Positions 23,844 to 33,358 of a stretch of DNA of 64,000 nucleotides are shown here, piece by piece. Below the pieces are notes generated by a model, which was given only the letters and a program-made list of their open reading frames with translations, was not told where the DNA came from and ran no database searches. How positions within the stretch are numbered: the first letter of the stretch is position 1; each line of letters begins with the position of its first letter. The stretch is from Pseudarthrobacter phenanthrenivorans (lineage in GTDB: Bacteria; Actinomycetota; Actinomycetes; Actinomycetales; Micrococcaceae): positions 19,964-83,963 of the forward strand of contig NZ_JWTB01000003.1 of assembly GCF_000813845.1 (NCBI RefSeq). The letters are read 5' to 3'. A program made the translations under genes and the position numbers.

Positions 23844-25592
23844 ATGGCCAAGGAACTTGCCACCCAGCTCATCGAACAACTCCAGGCTGCCGGCGTGCAG
23901 CGGATCTACGGGATCGTGGGGGACAGCCTCAACCCGATCGTGGACGCGGTCCGCCAGACGGGAGGCGCCGCGAAGGGCGGGATCGACTGGGTGCATGTGC
24001 GCCATGAAGAAGCCGCAGCGTTTGCGGCTGCCGCCGAAGCCCAGCTCACGGGAAAGCTCGCGGTGTGCGCCGGCTCCTGCGGCCCCGGAAACCTGCACCT
24101 GATCAACGGGCTGTACGACGCCAACCGCTCCGGGGCGCCGGTGCTGGCCATCGCCTCCCACATTCCCAGCAAGCAGATCGGCAGCAGCTTCTTCCAGGAG
24201 ACCCACCCGGACCGGCTGTTCAACGAATGCTCGGTGTACTCGGAACTCATCAGCACGGCCGAGCAGGCACCACGCGTCATGCACAGCGCCATCCAGCACG
24301 CGCTGGGACTCGGGGGAGTCGCCGTCGTGACCCTGCCCGGCGACATCGCCGGCCTGGAAGCCGCGGCACCCACCCCGCTGCCTGCCGCGTTCCGGCCCGC
24401 CAGCCTGGTTCCGGACCCGGCCAGCGTCCAGGCGCTCGCGGATGCCATCAACGACGCCGGCAAGGTGGCCATCTTTGCCGGTGCCGGCGTGGAGGGCGCC
24501 CACACGGAACTGATGGCGCTCGCCGAACTGGCCAAGGCGCCCGTGGGCCACTCGCTCCGCGGCAAGGATTTCGTCCAGTATGACAACCCCTTCGACATCG
24601 GCATGACCGGGTTGCTGGGCTATGGGGCCGCAGCCGAAGGCATCGAGGACGCCGACCTGCTGGTCCTCCTCGGCACGGACTTCCCCTACGACCAGTTCCT
24701 GCCGGACACCCGGACCGCGCAGGTGGACCGGGCGGCCCACCGGCTGGGCCGCCGGACGGACGTCGACATCGCCGTCCACGGCGACGTGCTGCCCACCCTG
24801 CGCGCCCTCCTGCCGCTGGTCAAGGCCAAGAAGAGCCGGCGCTTCCTGGACCAGATGCTCAAGAAACACGACCGCCTGATGAACAAGGCCGTGGGCGCCT
24901 ACACCCGCAAAGTGGAGAAAAAGCAGCCCATCCACCCGGAGTACGCGGCCTCCCTGCTGGACCAGGTTGCGGCCGAAGACGCCATCTTCACCGCCGACAC
25001 CGGGATGTGCAACGTCTGGACCGCCCGCTACATCAACCCGCTCGGCACCCGCCGGCTGATCGGATCCTTCCTGCACGGCTCCATGGCCAATGCCCTCCCG
25101 CATGCCATCGGCGCACAGCTGGCATTCCCCGGCCGCCAGGTCATCTCGGTGTCCGGCGACGGCGGGCTGTCCATGCTGCTGGGGGAGCTCATCACTGCCG
25201 CCGCCTACAAACTGCCCGTCAACGTGGTGGTCTTCAACAACTCCACGCTGGGCATGGTCAAGCTCGAGATGCTGGTGGACGGGCTGCCCGACTTCGGCGT
25301 GGACGTGCCGGACGCCAACTACGCGGCCGTTGCACAGGCGCTGGGCTTCCACGCGGTGCGGGTCACGGATCCCGCGCAGATCGAATCGGCCTACCGGGAG
25401 GCGTTTGCGCACCCGGGACCGTCGCTGGTGGAGCTCATCACCGATCCCAAGGCCCTCTCCATCCCGCCGAAGATCTCCGGCTCCCAGGTGATCGGCTTCG
25501 CCACGGCCATGTCCAAGGTGGTCCTCAACCGCGGCGCGGGCGAGGCCGTGAGTATGGCCCGCAGCAACCTGCGCAACATCCCGCGGCGCTGA
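23844..25592 (+). CDS. poxB: Pyruvate dehydrogenase (quinone) / pyruvate oxidase
   Basis: A 582-residue thiamine-diphosphate and FAD enzyme. The N-terminal Pyr domain has GIVGDSLNPIVDAV and the ThDP glutamate in VRHEEAAAF (55-56); the C-terminal PP domain has the GDG motif at 438-440, followed by the NN of VFNNSTLGMVKLE. GDSLNP and the length fit PoxB, which decarboxylates pyruvate to acetate and CO2 and passes electrons to membrane quinone. ATG 23844 has GGGAG upstream; an in-frame ATG 15 codons earlier gives a His-rich extension without homology. A TATATT hexamer at 23795-23800 is a possible -10 element. Acetate produced here would feed the aceA/aceB shunt. Confidence 0.93.
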   Translation: MAKELATQLIEQLQAAGVQRIYGIVGDSLNPIVDAVRQTGGAAKGGIDWVHVRHEEAAAFAAAAEAQLTGKLAVCAGSCGPGNLHLINGLYDANRSGAPVLAIASHIPSKQIGSSFFQETHPDRLFNECSVYSELISTAEQAPRVMHSAIQHALGLGGVAVVTLPGDIAGLEAAAPTPLPAAFRPASLVPDPASVQALADAINDAGKVAIFAGAGVEGAHTELMALAELAKAPVGHSLRGKDFVQYDNPFDIGMTGLLGYGAAAEGIEDADLLVLLGTDFPYDQFLPDTRTAQVDRAAHRLGRRTDVDIAVHGDVLPTLRALLPLVKAKKSRRFLDQMLKKHDRLMNKAVGAYTRKVEKKQPIHPEYAASLLDQVAAEDAIFTADTGMCNVWTARYINPLGTRRLIGSFLHGSMANALPHAIGAQLAFPGRQVISVSGDGGLSMLLGELITAAAYKLPVNVVVFNNSTLGMVKLEMLVDGLPDFGVDVPDANYAAVAQALGFHAVRVTDPAQIESAYREAFAHPGPSLVELITDPKALSIPPKISGSQVIGFATAMSKVVLNRGAGEAVSMARSNLRNIPRR

Positions 25593-25625
25593 CCGGGTCC
25601 AGACCCGCCATCAGATCCTGCCCCT

Positions 25626-25670
25626 AAATCCGGAACGCGTCTGCATAAAGTGCAGACGCGTTCCGGATTT
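25626..25670. terminator. Perfect 20-bp hairpin between convergent genes
   Basis: Arms 25626-25645 and 25651-25670 are exact complements around a TAAAG loop. It separates poxB from the convergent kinase. A-tracts and T-tracts at the outer ends (AAATCC / GGATTT) let it work in both directions. Confidence 0.8.
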
Positions 25671-25678
25671 TCCGGCGA

Positions 25679-25708
25679 AAAGTGATGGGGCGTTTGGGTT
25701 TTAGGGCC
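25679..25708. repeat. Dispersed copy of the intergenic unit-B repeat
   Basis: The 30 bases beginning AAAGTGATGGGGCGTTTGGG match unit B of the array at 17701-17826 with few changes, and are followed by a further partial copy (AAAACGAGATGGGG) running to the end of the kinase gene. At both loci the element abuts a downstream reading frame ending at TTGGTCAGC. Confidence 0.75.
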
Positions 25709-25728
25709 AAAACGAGATGGGGGATTGG

Positions 25729-26586
25729 TCAGCGGGCGCCGCCCTGCCACAGGGCGTCGAACGGGGCGCCGGAGGCCACGCGGTTGCGGATGCCGGCGGT
25801 GACAAAGTCTTTGGCGGTCCGTGCGGCTTCCAGGGGGCTGGCTCCCTTGGCGAGCTCCGCCGTCACCGCTGCTGCGAGCGAGCAGCCGGCACCGGAGACG
25901 GCCACCTCGCCCACCTTGGGGGCGCTCAAGACTTCCAGGGTGTCGCCGTCGTAGAAGACGTCGACGGCGTCCGGGCCTTCCAGCCGGACCCCGCCCTTGG
26001 CAAGGACTGCCGCGCCGCTGAGCTCGTGGATGCGGACGGCGGCGGCCTTCAGCGACTCCACATCCGTGATCTCCAGGCCGGACAGTGATTCCGCCTCGAA
26101 GTGGTTGGGCGTGACGACAGTGGCCAGCGGCAGGATCTGCGCCTTCAGGGCCTGGTCCGTGTCCAGCGCGTGCCCCGGCTCCTGTCCCTTGCAGATCAGC
26201 ACCGGGTCCAGGACAACGTTGGCGAAGCTGTTCTCCTGCAGGGCGGACGCCACCGTGCTGATCGTGGCGGGGCTGCCCAGCATGCCGATCTTCACGGTGT
26301 CCAGGGCGGACGGCGCGCCCGACGCCGGACCGTACGCCGCCGTCGTCGCCTCCAGCTGGTCGGCAATCACCTGCTGGTCCACCGGCACGAACCGGTGGTT
26401 CCAGCTGTCCTTCGGGTCGAACGAGACAATGCACGTGAGGTTGGCAATGCCGAAGACACCGAGTTCCTGGAAGGTCTTCAGGTCGGCCTGGGCTCCGGCG
26501 CCACCGGTGGCTTCGGAGCCTGCGATGGTGAGGACGACGGCGGGGCCGGCGGCGGACAGCGTTGCGTCAGTGGAAGCGGAAGTCAT
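25729..26586 (-). CDS. pdxK: Pyridoxal / hydroxymethylpyrimidine kinase, CC-type ribokinase family
   Basis: A 285-residue ribokinase-fold kinase. It has IAGSEATGGAGAQADLKTFQ at the substrate site and SGAGC with C235 where most ribokinases have the catalytic GTGD. A second cysteine, C132 in DPVLICKG, corresponds to the lid cysteine of the dual-cysteine pyridoxal kinases of Bacillus and Staphylococcus, which phosphorylate pyridoxal (and hydroxymethylpyrimidine) for B6 salvage. Automatic annotation would call it ThiD. ATG 26586 begins the homologous region; an upstream extension is open but unlikely. No thi genes are near, which favours the B6 role. Confidence 0.82.
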   Translation of the reverse strand: MTSASTDATLSAAGPAVVLTIAGSEATGGAGAQADLKTFQELGVFGIANLTCIVSFDPKDSWNHRFVPVDQQVIADQLEATTAAYGPASGAPSALDTVKIGMLGSPATISTVASALQENSFANVVLDPVLICKGQEPGHALDTDQALKAQILPLATVVTPNHFEAESLSGLEITDVESLKAAAVRIHELSGAAVLAKGGVRLEGPDAVDVFYDGDTLEVLSAPKVGEVAVSGAGCSLAAAVTAELAKGASPLEAARTAKDFVTAGIRNRVASGAPFDALWQGGAR

Positions 26587-26697
26587 GGGCCCATCCTGCC
26601 ACCCGCCGTCGGACGCCTGCCATGTGGCGGCGTACAGCGGATGACGGGCCGCAGTGTTCAGGACCACAAGGGGCGGGCGCCGGGAGCGGTGCCCGCG

Positions 26698-27609
26698 TCA
26701 GGCCCGGCCCTTGGCGATCTGCAGCAGTGCCCGTCCCAGCTCCGGCTGGCTGTAGACGAAGCCCGCGTCCAGGAGTTTCTGCGGCTGCACCCACCGGGAC
26801 TTGAACACCAGTTCGGTTTCGGTGCGGATCAGGACCGCTCCGGCGCGGAGCAGCCACGAAGGAGTCGGCAGCCCGAAGCGGGCGCCATAAGCCCGGCGCA
26901 CCAGCCGCATCAGGTCCCGGTTGGACACCACATCCGGCGACGCCACATTGACAGGCCCGGTGACGTCGGTCCGCGCGTGCAGGAAACGGATGCTGCGGTA
27001 CAGGTCCTCCACGTGGATCCAGCTGAATTTCTGGTTGCCGTCGCCCATGTGGCCGCCCAGCCCCAGCCGCGCCAGGTTGGCGAAGGGCTGGAGCGCACCA
27101 CCGCCGCGGCCCAGGACGATGGCGATCCGCAGCGGGATCTTCCGGGTTCCGGGGGTATCCGCCGCCTCCAGGGCTGCCTCCCACGCCTTGGCGACGTCCA
27201 CCGAGAATCCGCTTCCCAGCTCGCCACCGGCCTCGGACTGCGGCCGGTCCCGCGCGTCACGGTAGATGGTGCCCGTGCTGGCGTTGAGCCAGGTCGACGG
27301 CGGTTCCTGGCAGCGTGCGATCGCCCGGCCGAGTGCCTGGGTCGTGGCCACCCGGGACTCCAGGATCGCGGCCTTGTTCCGGTCGTTGTAGCGGCAGGAA
27401 ACGGAACGTCCGGCGAGATTCACCACCAGGGAAGCGCCGTCAAGCACCCGCTGCATGCCGCCGTCGTCATCCCAGCCGGCGGAGGAGCTGCCGTTCCCCT
27501 TCCGTCCGATGGTGCGCACGGTCCAGCCGTCCTGCTCGAAGCGCCGGGTGAGGTAGCTGCCGATGAAGCCCGAGGCGCCCGCCACCACAACCGTTTTTGC
27601 CCTGCCCAT
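26698..27609 (-). CDS. TIGR01777 family NAD(P)-binding oxidoreductase (epimerase-like)
   Basis: A 303-residue extended SDR. The Rossmann motif is VAGASGFIGSYL near the N-terminus, followed by VNLAGRSVSCRYN and LNASTGTIYRDA, and the C-terminal GVSFC-like region FGLPTPSWLLRAGAVLI typical of TIGR01777 (DUF1731). Related proteins include the YfcH and SULA-like cell-division family, whose reaction is not established. ATG 27609 has GGGGGAA upstream; 27621 is possible. It lies 21 bases after the TetR gene and is probably part of its autoregulated operon. Confidence 0.88.
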   Translation of the reverse strand: MGRAKTVVVAGASGFIGSYLTRRFEQDGWTVRTIGRKGNGSSSAGWDDDGGMQRVLDGASLVVNLAGRSVSCRYNDRNKAAILESRVATTQALGRAIARCQEPPSTWLNASTGTIYRDARDRPQSEAGGELGSGFSVDVAKAWEAALEAADTPGTRKIPLRIAIVLGRGGGALQPFANLARLGLGGHMGDGNQKFSWIHVEDLYRSIRFLHARTDVTGPVNVASPDVVSNRDLMRLVRRAYGARFGLPTPSWLLRAGAVLIRTETELVFKSRWVQPQKLLDAGFVYSQPELGRALLQIAKGRA

Positions 27610-27630
27610 GTCTTCCCCCATTGTTCGTAC

Positions 27631-28293
27631 TTACTGTCCGCCGCGGATGCTGCGGCTCAGGCCCAGGACGTCGTCGAGGACCTTGCTGACACCCGGGATG
27701 CGGGCCAGCGCGAGTCCCCGGGCGATCAGCGGCGCCGCGCCGTCCACCAGCGTCCTGGTCCGTTGCTGCCCTTCCGAGGTGTCGTAGACCCAGAAGAGGG
27801 TGATGCCCAGGTAGCAGAGCCACAGCAGTTCCGGCAGGTCGGCCCGCAGTTTCTTCGGCAGCGCCGGCCGGGCCCCCTCAACCGCGGTCCTGAAGATGGC
27901 CAGGGATGCTTCGCGGGCGGACGTGGAGTTCGCCGAGAACGGATTCACGGGGGAGGTGGGCCGGATGGCCGTGGCCACAAAGTCGGACCCGAACCGGTGG
28001 TACGGCGCCATGACGTCGAGTCCTGCGTGGAGGACGGCCCGAAGCCGGTCAGCCAGTCCGCTTGCCTCCAGCAGGGCGTTGGCAGCCAGGCCGGCATGCT
28101 CTGCCTGCACCTGGACGTACAGCTCATGGACCAGGTCGTCCTTGGAGGCGAAGTAGTAGTAGGCGTTTCCCACGGACACGCCTGCCTCAGCTGCGATGCC
28201 CCGCATGGTGGTCTTTTCGAACCCGATCTCACGGAACATGCGCAGGGCGGCCTCCGCCACCTTCTGCCTGGTCTGCTCACTCTTGGCGGCCAT
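27631..28293 (-). CDS. TetR/AcrR family transcriptional regulator
   Basis: A 220-residue TetR regulator. The HTH is in residues 7-55 (KVAEAALRMFREIGFEKTTM, GIAAEAGVSVGNAYYYFASK). The ligand domain contains the TetR_C pattern with YHRFGSDFVATAIRP and WLCYLGITLFWVYDTSE. ATG 28293 is preferred to an upstream in-frame start that would place the operator inside the gene. Two 14-bp palindromes, TTGAACGTGTTCAA and TTGAACATGTTCAA, lie just upstream, a strong sign of autoregulation. The next gene on the strand is the TIGR01777 protein. Confidence 0.92.
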   Translation of the reverse strand: MAAKSEQTRQKVAEAALRMFREIGFEKTTMRGIAAEAGVSVGNAYYYFASKDDLVHELYVQVQAEHAGLAANALLEASGLADRLRAVLHAGLDVMAPYHRFGSDFVATAIRPTSPVNPFSANSTSAREASLAIFRTAVEGARPALPKKLRADLPELLWLCYLGITLFWVYDTSEGQQRTRTLVDGAAPLIARGLALARIPGVSKVLDDVLGLSRSIRGGQ

Positions 28294-28306
28294 GGTTCCC
28301 CGATTC

Positions 28307-28354
28307 TTGAACGTGTTCAAAAGCAGTGTGGCACACATAGTTGAACATGTTCAA
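28307..28354. promoter_or_regulatory. Tandem TetR operators
   Basis: TTGAACGTGTTCAA at 28307-28320 (one central mismatch) and TTGAACATGTTCAA at 28341-28354 (perfect 14-bp palindrome) are 34 bases apart centre to centre. They flank the likely promoter of the TetR-TIGR01777 operon and also lie about 120 bases before the queuosine transporter start. Confidence 0.8.
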
Positions 28355-28471
28355 TTCCTGGCTTCCGGGGCAGCCGACACGAAACCGGCCGGCCACAGCG
28401 GCAATGGAAGAATGGCCTGAGTGCTAATACAACCGGCCGCCCCGTTCCGGGCGCCGGCCAACCACTCCTGA

Positions 28472-29245
28472 ATGGATGCCTTTATGTCCCCTGCCTCCGG
28501 CCACAGTGCCGCGCCCGAAACCGTCCACGCAGCTGACCCTGCCTCCAGTGTCCGGTTCGCCGCCGTCGGCTCGCCCTTTTTTGGAATCATGCTGGCGTCC
28601 ATGGCAGTGGTGCTGATCCTGTCCAACATCGGGGCGTCCAAAGGGGTCGCTTTCGGCCCGATCGTCACCGACGGTGGCTTCTTCCTCTTCCCGCTCGCCT
28701 ACATCCTGGGCGACGTGATCAGCGAGGTCTACGGCTTCAAGGTGGCCCGCAAAGCCATCTTCACCACCTTCGCGCTGTCCGTCTTCGCATCCCTCTGCTA
28801 CTGGGTGGTCATCGCCCTGCCGGGCTTCGACGACGAGTACGGTGCCGCGAAGCAGTCGGCGCTGGAGGGCGCGCTGGGTCCCGTGCCGCAGATCGTGTTG
28901 GCGTCACTGCTGGCATTCCTGGCCGGGCAGACCATCAACTCCTGGATCCTGGTCCGGATGAAGGCCCGCACCGGCGAGAAGTCGTTGTGGGCCCGCCTGA
29001 TGGGCTCCTCCGGCGCCGGCGAGTTCGTGGACACGCTGATCTTCTGCAGCATCGCGGCATCCGTCATCGGCATCGCGGACCTGGGAAGCTTCGTGAACTA
29101 CGTGGTGGTGGGCTTCGTGTACAAGACGTTGGTGGAGTTCCTGTTCGTTCCCATCACGTCGCTGGCCATCAACTGGGTCAAGAAGCGCGAGCCCAGTTAC
29201 GGCGTCCCGGACCGGGCCGCGGCAGCGGCGGCAAACGCCGCGTAG
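28472..29245 (+). CDS. Queuosine precursor transporter (YhhQ/VUT family)
   Basis: A 257-residue membrane protein of the COG1738 (QPTR, formerly VUT_1) family with six or seven membrane segments. Family hallmarks are FFGIMLASMAVVLILSNI, LFPLAYILGDVISEVYGF and SGAGEFVDTLIFCSIA. These transporters import queuine or preQ1-type bases for tRNA modification. Tgt is encoded 0.9 kb downstream on the opposite strand, which supports this. The start may be 28472 or 28484. The 178-base gap before it contains the two TetR palindromes; I looked for a preQ1 riboswitch and saw none. Confidence 0.88.
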   Translation: MDAFMSPASGHSAAPETVHAADPASSVRFAAVGSPFFGIMLASMAVVLILSNIGASKGVAFGPIVTDGGFFLFPLAYILGDVISEVYGFKVARKAIFTTFALSVFASLCYWVVIALPGFDDEYGAAKQSALEGALGPVPQIVLASLLAFLAGQTINSWILVRMKARTGEKSLWARLMGSSGAGEFVDTLIFCSIAASVIGIADLGSFVNYVVVGFVYKTLVEFLFVPITSLAINWVKKREPSYGVPDRAAAAAANAA

Positions 29246-29315
29246 CTGCCGCCCGGCGCCGTCCCTTCTGGCTGCTGATCGCCCGGCAGCCCTGGTTCGG
29301 CGGCGGGAGGCCGGC

Positions 29316-30065
29316 TTAGGCCTTCAGCGTCCCGTCCAGGAGGTCCCGCAGCTCCGTGAAGTGCCGCTCCGTTGCTTCCGAGTGGAAGGCAGACGTGTCC
29401 GCCATGGTGTAGCCGTGCGGCGCGCCGTCGTAAATGCCGTTGGAAGCCGCCAGCCCTGCGGCCTGCAGCGCTTCCCCCAGCCGGGCGACGGCGTCGGGGG
29501 CCATGCTCCGGTCGTGGTCCGCGTGGCCGAACACGAACCTCGCGCGGGCCTTCCCCAGGCCCAGGTGCGGACTGTCCGGGTCTTCGGTGGCGAGGCCGCC
29601 GCCGTGGAAGCCGCCGCAGGCAGCCAGCACGTCCGGGTGGGAAGTTGCGGTGCGGACCGCGAGCCTGGCGCCCATGCAGTAGCCCACGGTGCCGATGGGA
29701 CCGGGCGCGACGCCGTCGAGCGCTGCCAGTGCCGAAACCCAGGCATCGATGTCCGGCAGGGCTTTGTCCGGGGTCAGGCGGCCGACCCGCGGGAACGCAG
29801 CCTTGCCGGCGGCTTCACGGCCTTCCTGGGTGGTCATGTCAGCTGCGGGAGCGAGCTCGGCGGCCGTTCCTTCGCGGTAGAAAACGTTGGGCGCCAGCAC
29901 CACATAACCCCAGTCCGCGATGCGCTGGGCCATGTCCTGGATGCGGGGGCGCAGGCCGAAGGCATCCATGTACAGGAGGACGCCGGGGAACGGGCCGGTA
30001 CCGGCGGACGGACGGGCGACAAGGGCTTCGGCAGGGCCTGCAGCGGCCTGGATTTCGATGAGCAT
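29316..30065 (-). CDS. Dienelactone hydrolase family protein
   Basis: A 249-residue alpha/beta hydrolase with a cysteine nucleophile, C130 in GTVGYCMGARLAV, and the acid and histidine in VFGHADHDRSM and DGAPHGYTM, matching the Cys-Asp-His triad of dienelactone hydrolases. These open the lactone in chlorocatechol and catechol degradation, but most genomic members have unknown carboxyl-ester substrates. No aromatic-degradation genes are nearby. It lies 35 bases after tgt on the same strand, so it is probably co-transcribed. No signal peptide. Confidence 0.88.
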   Translation of the reverse strand: MLIEIQAAAGPAEALVARPSAGTGPFPGVLLYMDAFGLRPRIQDMAQRIADWGYVVLAPNVFYREGTAAELAPAADMTTQEGREAAGKAAFPRVGRLTPDKALPDIDAWVSALAALDGVAPGPIGTVGYCMGARLAVRTATSHPDVLAACGGFHGGGLATEDPDSPHLGLGKARARFVFGHADHDRSMAPDAVARLGEALQAAGLAASNGIYDGAPHGYTMADTSAFHSEATERHFTELRDLLDGTLKA

Positions 30066-30100
30066 TGGGTCAGGATAGCGGAGGCACCCGGGAGCAGGGG

Positions 30101-31417
<1,317 letters not shown>

Positions 31418-31437
31418 CTAACAAACCAGCCGGGTCC

Positions 31438-32166
31438 TCAGCTGGCCGGGTCCGACTCCGGATAGTTGCTGGACCGCCAGGAATCCCAGGACGACCTGAT
31501 GGCCTCCAGTGCGCCCGCACCAAGGTCGTAGGTGGAAGCGATCACCAGCGAACCTTCGCCTTCGGCCCGGACATCCTTGATGGCCGGATGGTCGGCCACC
31601 ACCAGCAGTCCCTCGCCGTGCTCGGCGTAGCCGTGGACCGTCAGTCCCACCTGGTGGCTGGTCCGGAACCAGACCTTCCCGCTGATCTCCTCACCGGTGT
31701 CCAGCGTGAGCTGGTACGGCTCGCCGGGCGCAGGAAGGCTGGCAAGCCCGAGCTTTTCAATCGCGGAGCCCTTCCCGTCCGTCAGGTGCAGGAACAGGGT
31801 GTGGCGCTTGCCGTGCGGGTGGCGTTCCAGGGCGAAGCGGAGCTGCTGCAGGAAGGTCAGCCACCCTTGGGTGATGTCCTCATCCCAGGCCGCCCACTCC
31901 GAATCATGGTCCAGCGCCCCGCGGGTGACACTGACCCGGGTTCCTTCGGGCACCGGGTGGAGTTCAAACGTGTCCCCGCCGTGCACGGTGAGCCTGGTGT
32001 GGTCGGCGGATTCCTCCACGTCGCTGGAGAAGTAGATCTCCTTGATCTCGGATTCCAGGTCCTCGGCCTGCCAGCCGTGCCACTGTGCCACCTTGGACGG
32101 TTCGCGCAGCATGGTCCAGACCTGCGGCGCGTCGGCGTTGATCACTACGCTGAGATTGTTCGTCAT
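31438..32166 (-). CDS. SRPBCC family protein
   Basis: A 242-residue protein whose first 130 residues are a START/SRPBCC (polyketide cyclase/AHSA1-like) domain: VINADAPQVWTMLREPSKVAQWHG at the start, ending in the long C-terminal helix WLTFLQQLRFALERH. The second half (about 140-242) is a further beta-rich domain with WFRTSHQVGLTVHGYAEHGEG. A similar layout occurs in the SRPBCC gene at 49022. These domains bind hydrophobic ligands; no function is proven. It lies 50 bases upstream of tgt on the same strand, so it may be in one unit with it. Confidence 0.8.
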   Translation of the reverse strand: MTNNLSVVINADAPQVWTMLREPSKVAQWHGWQAEDLESEIKEIYFSSDVEESADHTRLTVHGGDTFELHPVPEGTRVSVTRGALDHDSEWAAWDEDITQGWLTFLQQLRFALERHPHGKRHTLFLHLTDGKGSAIEKLGLASLPAPGEPYQLTLDTGEEISGKVWFRTSHQVGLTVHGYAEHGEGLLVVADHPAIKDVRAEGEGSLVIASTYDLGAGALEAIRSSWDSWRSSNYPESDPAS

Positions 32167-32238
32167 AGCCCCGAATGTACGCCCCGGACAGGGGCCCGGG
32201 TAGGGGGAAATTCCCGTATGGGGACAGCGCCCGGGAGG

Positions 32239-33270
32239 TCAGGCGCGGACCGCCTCCAGCTCATTGCTGATGCGGCGCTCCAGTTCGGACATCCCGATGG
32301 TCTCCGAGCCCCCGTGGGCCCGCAGGAACAGCAGGGATTCGAGCCGCAGCAGCCGCCATTCGCGTTCTGCATCATGGTTGGAGTTGTCGATCGAGCGGAA
32401 GATTTCCTTGTCGTACAGGTTGGGCTCGTTGAGCGAGCGCTGCCGCACCTTGGCGGCCATCCGCGCCTTGAACGGGTCCGTTTCCTGGTTTTCCGGGGTG
32501 CGGATCAGTTTTTCGTACACTTCCGCGCGTTCATCCTGGCCGTCCTGCCGGCAGATGTAGCTGGCCAGCGCCAGGGCGGCCTCCACCGAGCTCCACCGGC
32601 CCGGGTTGCCGTCGTAGGGCAGCACCGTGAGGAGGTCCGCCACCGAAAGGGCGCCGTTCGGGTCCTTGAGCGTGATGAACAGTTCGTGCGCCAGGTCGCT
32701 GAGGTCCTTCAGGCAGCTTCCGGACTTGAAATTGACGCCCTTGGACAGCCGGTCCGCCAGGAGCAGGACACCCTGGGCATCCGGGTGTGCCTCGGCGGCG
32801 GCTTCCACCACGGATTCGGGAGTGCCGGCCGGTGCCGGGATGAGCGCAAGTTCCTCGTCGCTGGGTCCGGTCACCGCAGGCGGGACCGGCGGCAGCGGAG
32901 GTACGACGACGGCGGGCGCCACGGCGATCGGCCCTGTCCCGCCGCCGGGCTGCTCCTGCCCCCTGTCGCTGGGCGCGGCGGTTTCCGCACGAGGGGCGGC
33001 CTCCGGAAGGGTGGCCGGCAGCGGAAGCTGGGTGACGTCGTCGTGCGTTCCCTCCACGACCGTGACCGTGGTGCCGACGGCGACCCGCAGCGTCCCGCCG
33101 CCGGAAAGGCTTGCCAGCACCAGGGCGGGGGAGCCGAAATCGTCCCGTTCCAGCTCCACCTGGTCGATTTCGGCAGTGCGCTGGCCGTCGGGAAGGAGGA
33201 TGTGGCTGCCGGTGGTCAGAGATCCAGCCTGCTGTTCACGGTGGTGCCTGGCGGCTGGTGTTTCGGTCAT
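32239..33270 (-). CDS. Conserved hypothetical protein (DUF6707-like, from memory)
   Basis: A 343-residue protein without signal or membrane segments. Residues 1-75 are a small beta-rich domain; residues 76-150 are a Pro/Ala-rich linker (PPLPPVPPAVTGPSDEE); residues 160-343 are helical with a tetratricopeptide-like look (ALALASYICRQDGQDERAEVYEKL), ending in a charged helix. The C-terminal half resembles proteins labelled DUF6707 in Arthrobacter, but I cannot verify this. Function unknown. It stands as a single gene with its own 88-base upstream region. Confidence 0.7.
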   Translation of the reverse strand: MTETPAARHHREQQAGSLTTGSHILLPDGQRTAEIDQVELERDDFGSPALVLASLSGGGTLRVAVGTTVTVVEGTHDDVTQLPLPATLPEAAPRAETAAPSDRGQEQPGGGTGPIAVAPAVVVPPLPPVPPAVTGPSDEELALIPAPAGTPESVVEAAAEAHPDAQGVLLLADRLSKGVNFKSGSCLKDLSDLAHELFITLKDPNGALSVADLLTVLPYDGNPGRWSSVEAALALASYICRQDGQDERAEVYEKLIRTPENQETDPFKARMAAKVRQRSLNEPNLYDKEIFRSIDNSNHDAEREWRLLRLESLLFLRAHGGSETIGMSELERRISNELEAVRA

Positions 33271-33358
33271 GGGAGTCCTTAAGTTCTCTTGCGGTCCGCC
33301 CTACAGTCTACAAAGGCGGAGCCCTGAAACCGGGGACCCCCACGTCCCGGCGGGGATG

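Noticed and set aside
28355..28471. preQ1 riboswitch before the queuosine transporter
   Set aside because: No recognisable pseudoknot or aptamer consensus could be seen by eye.
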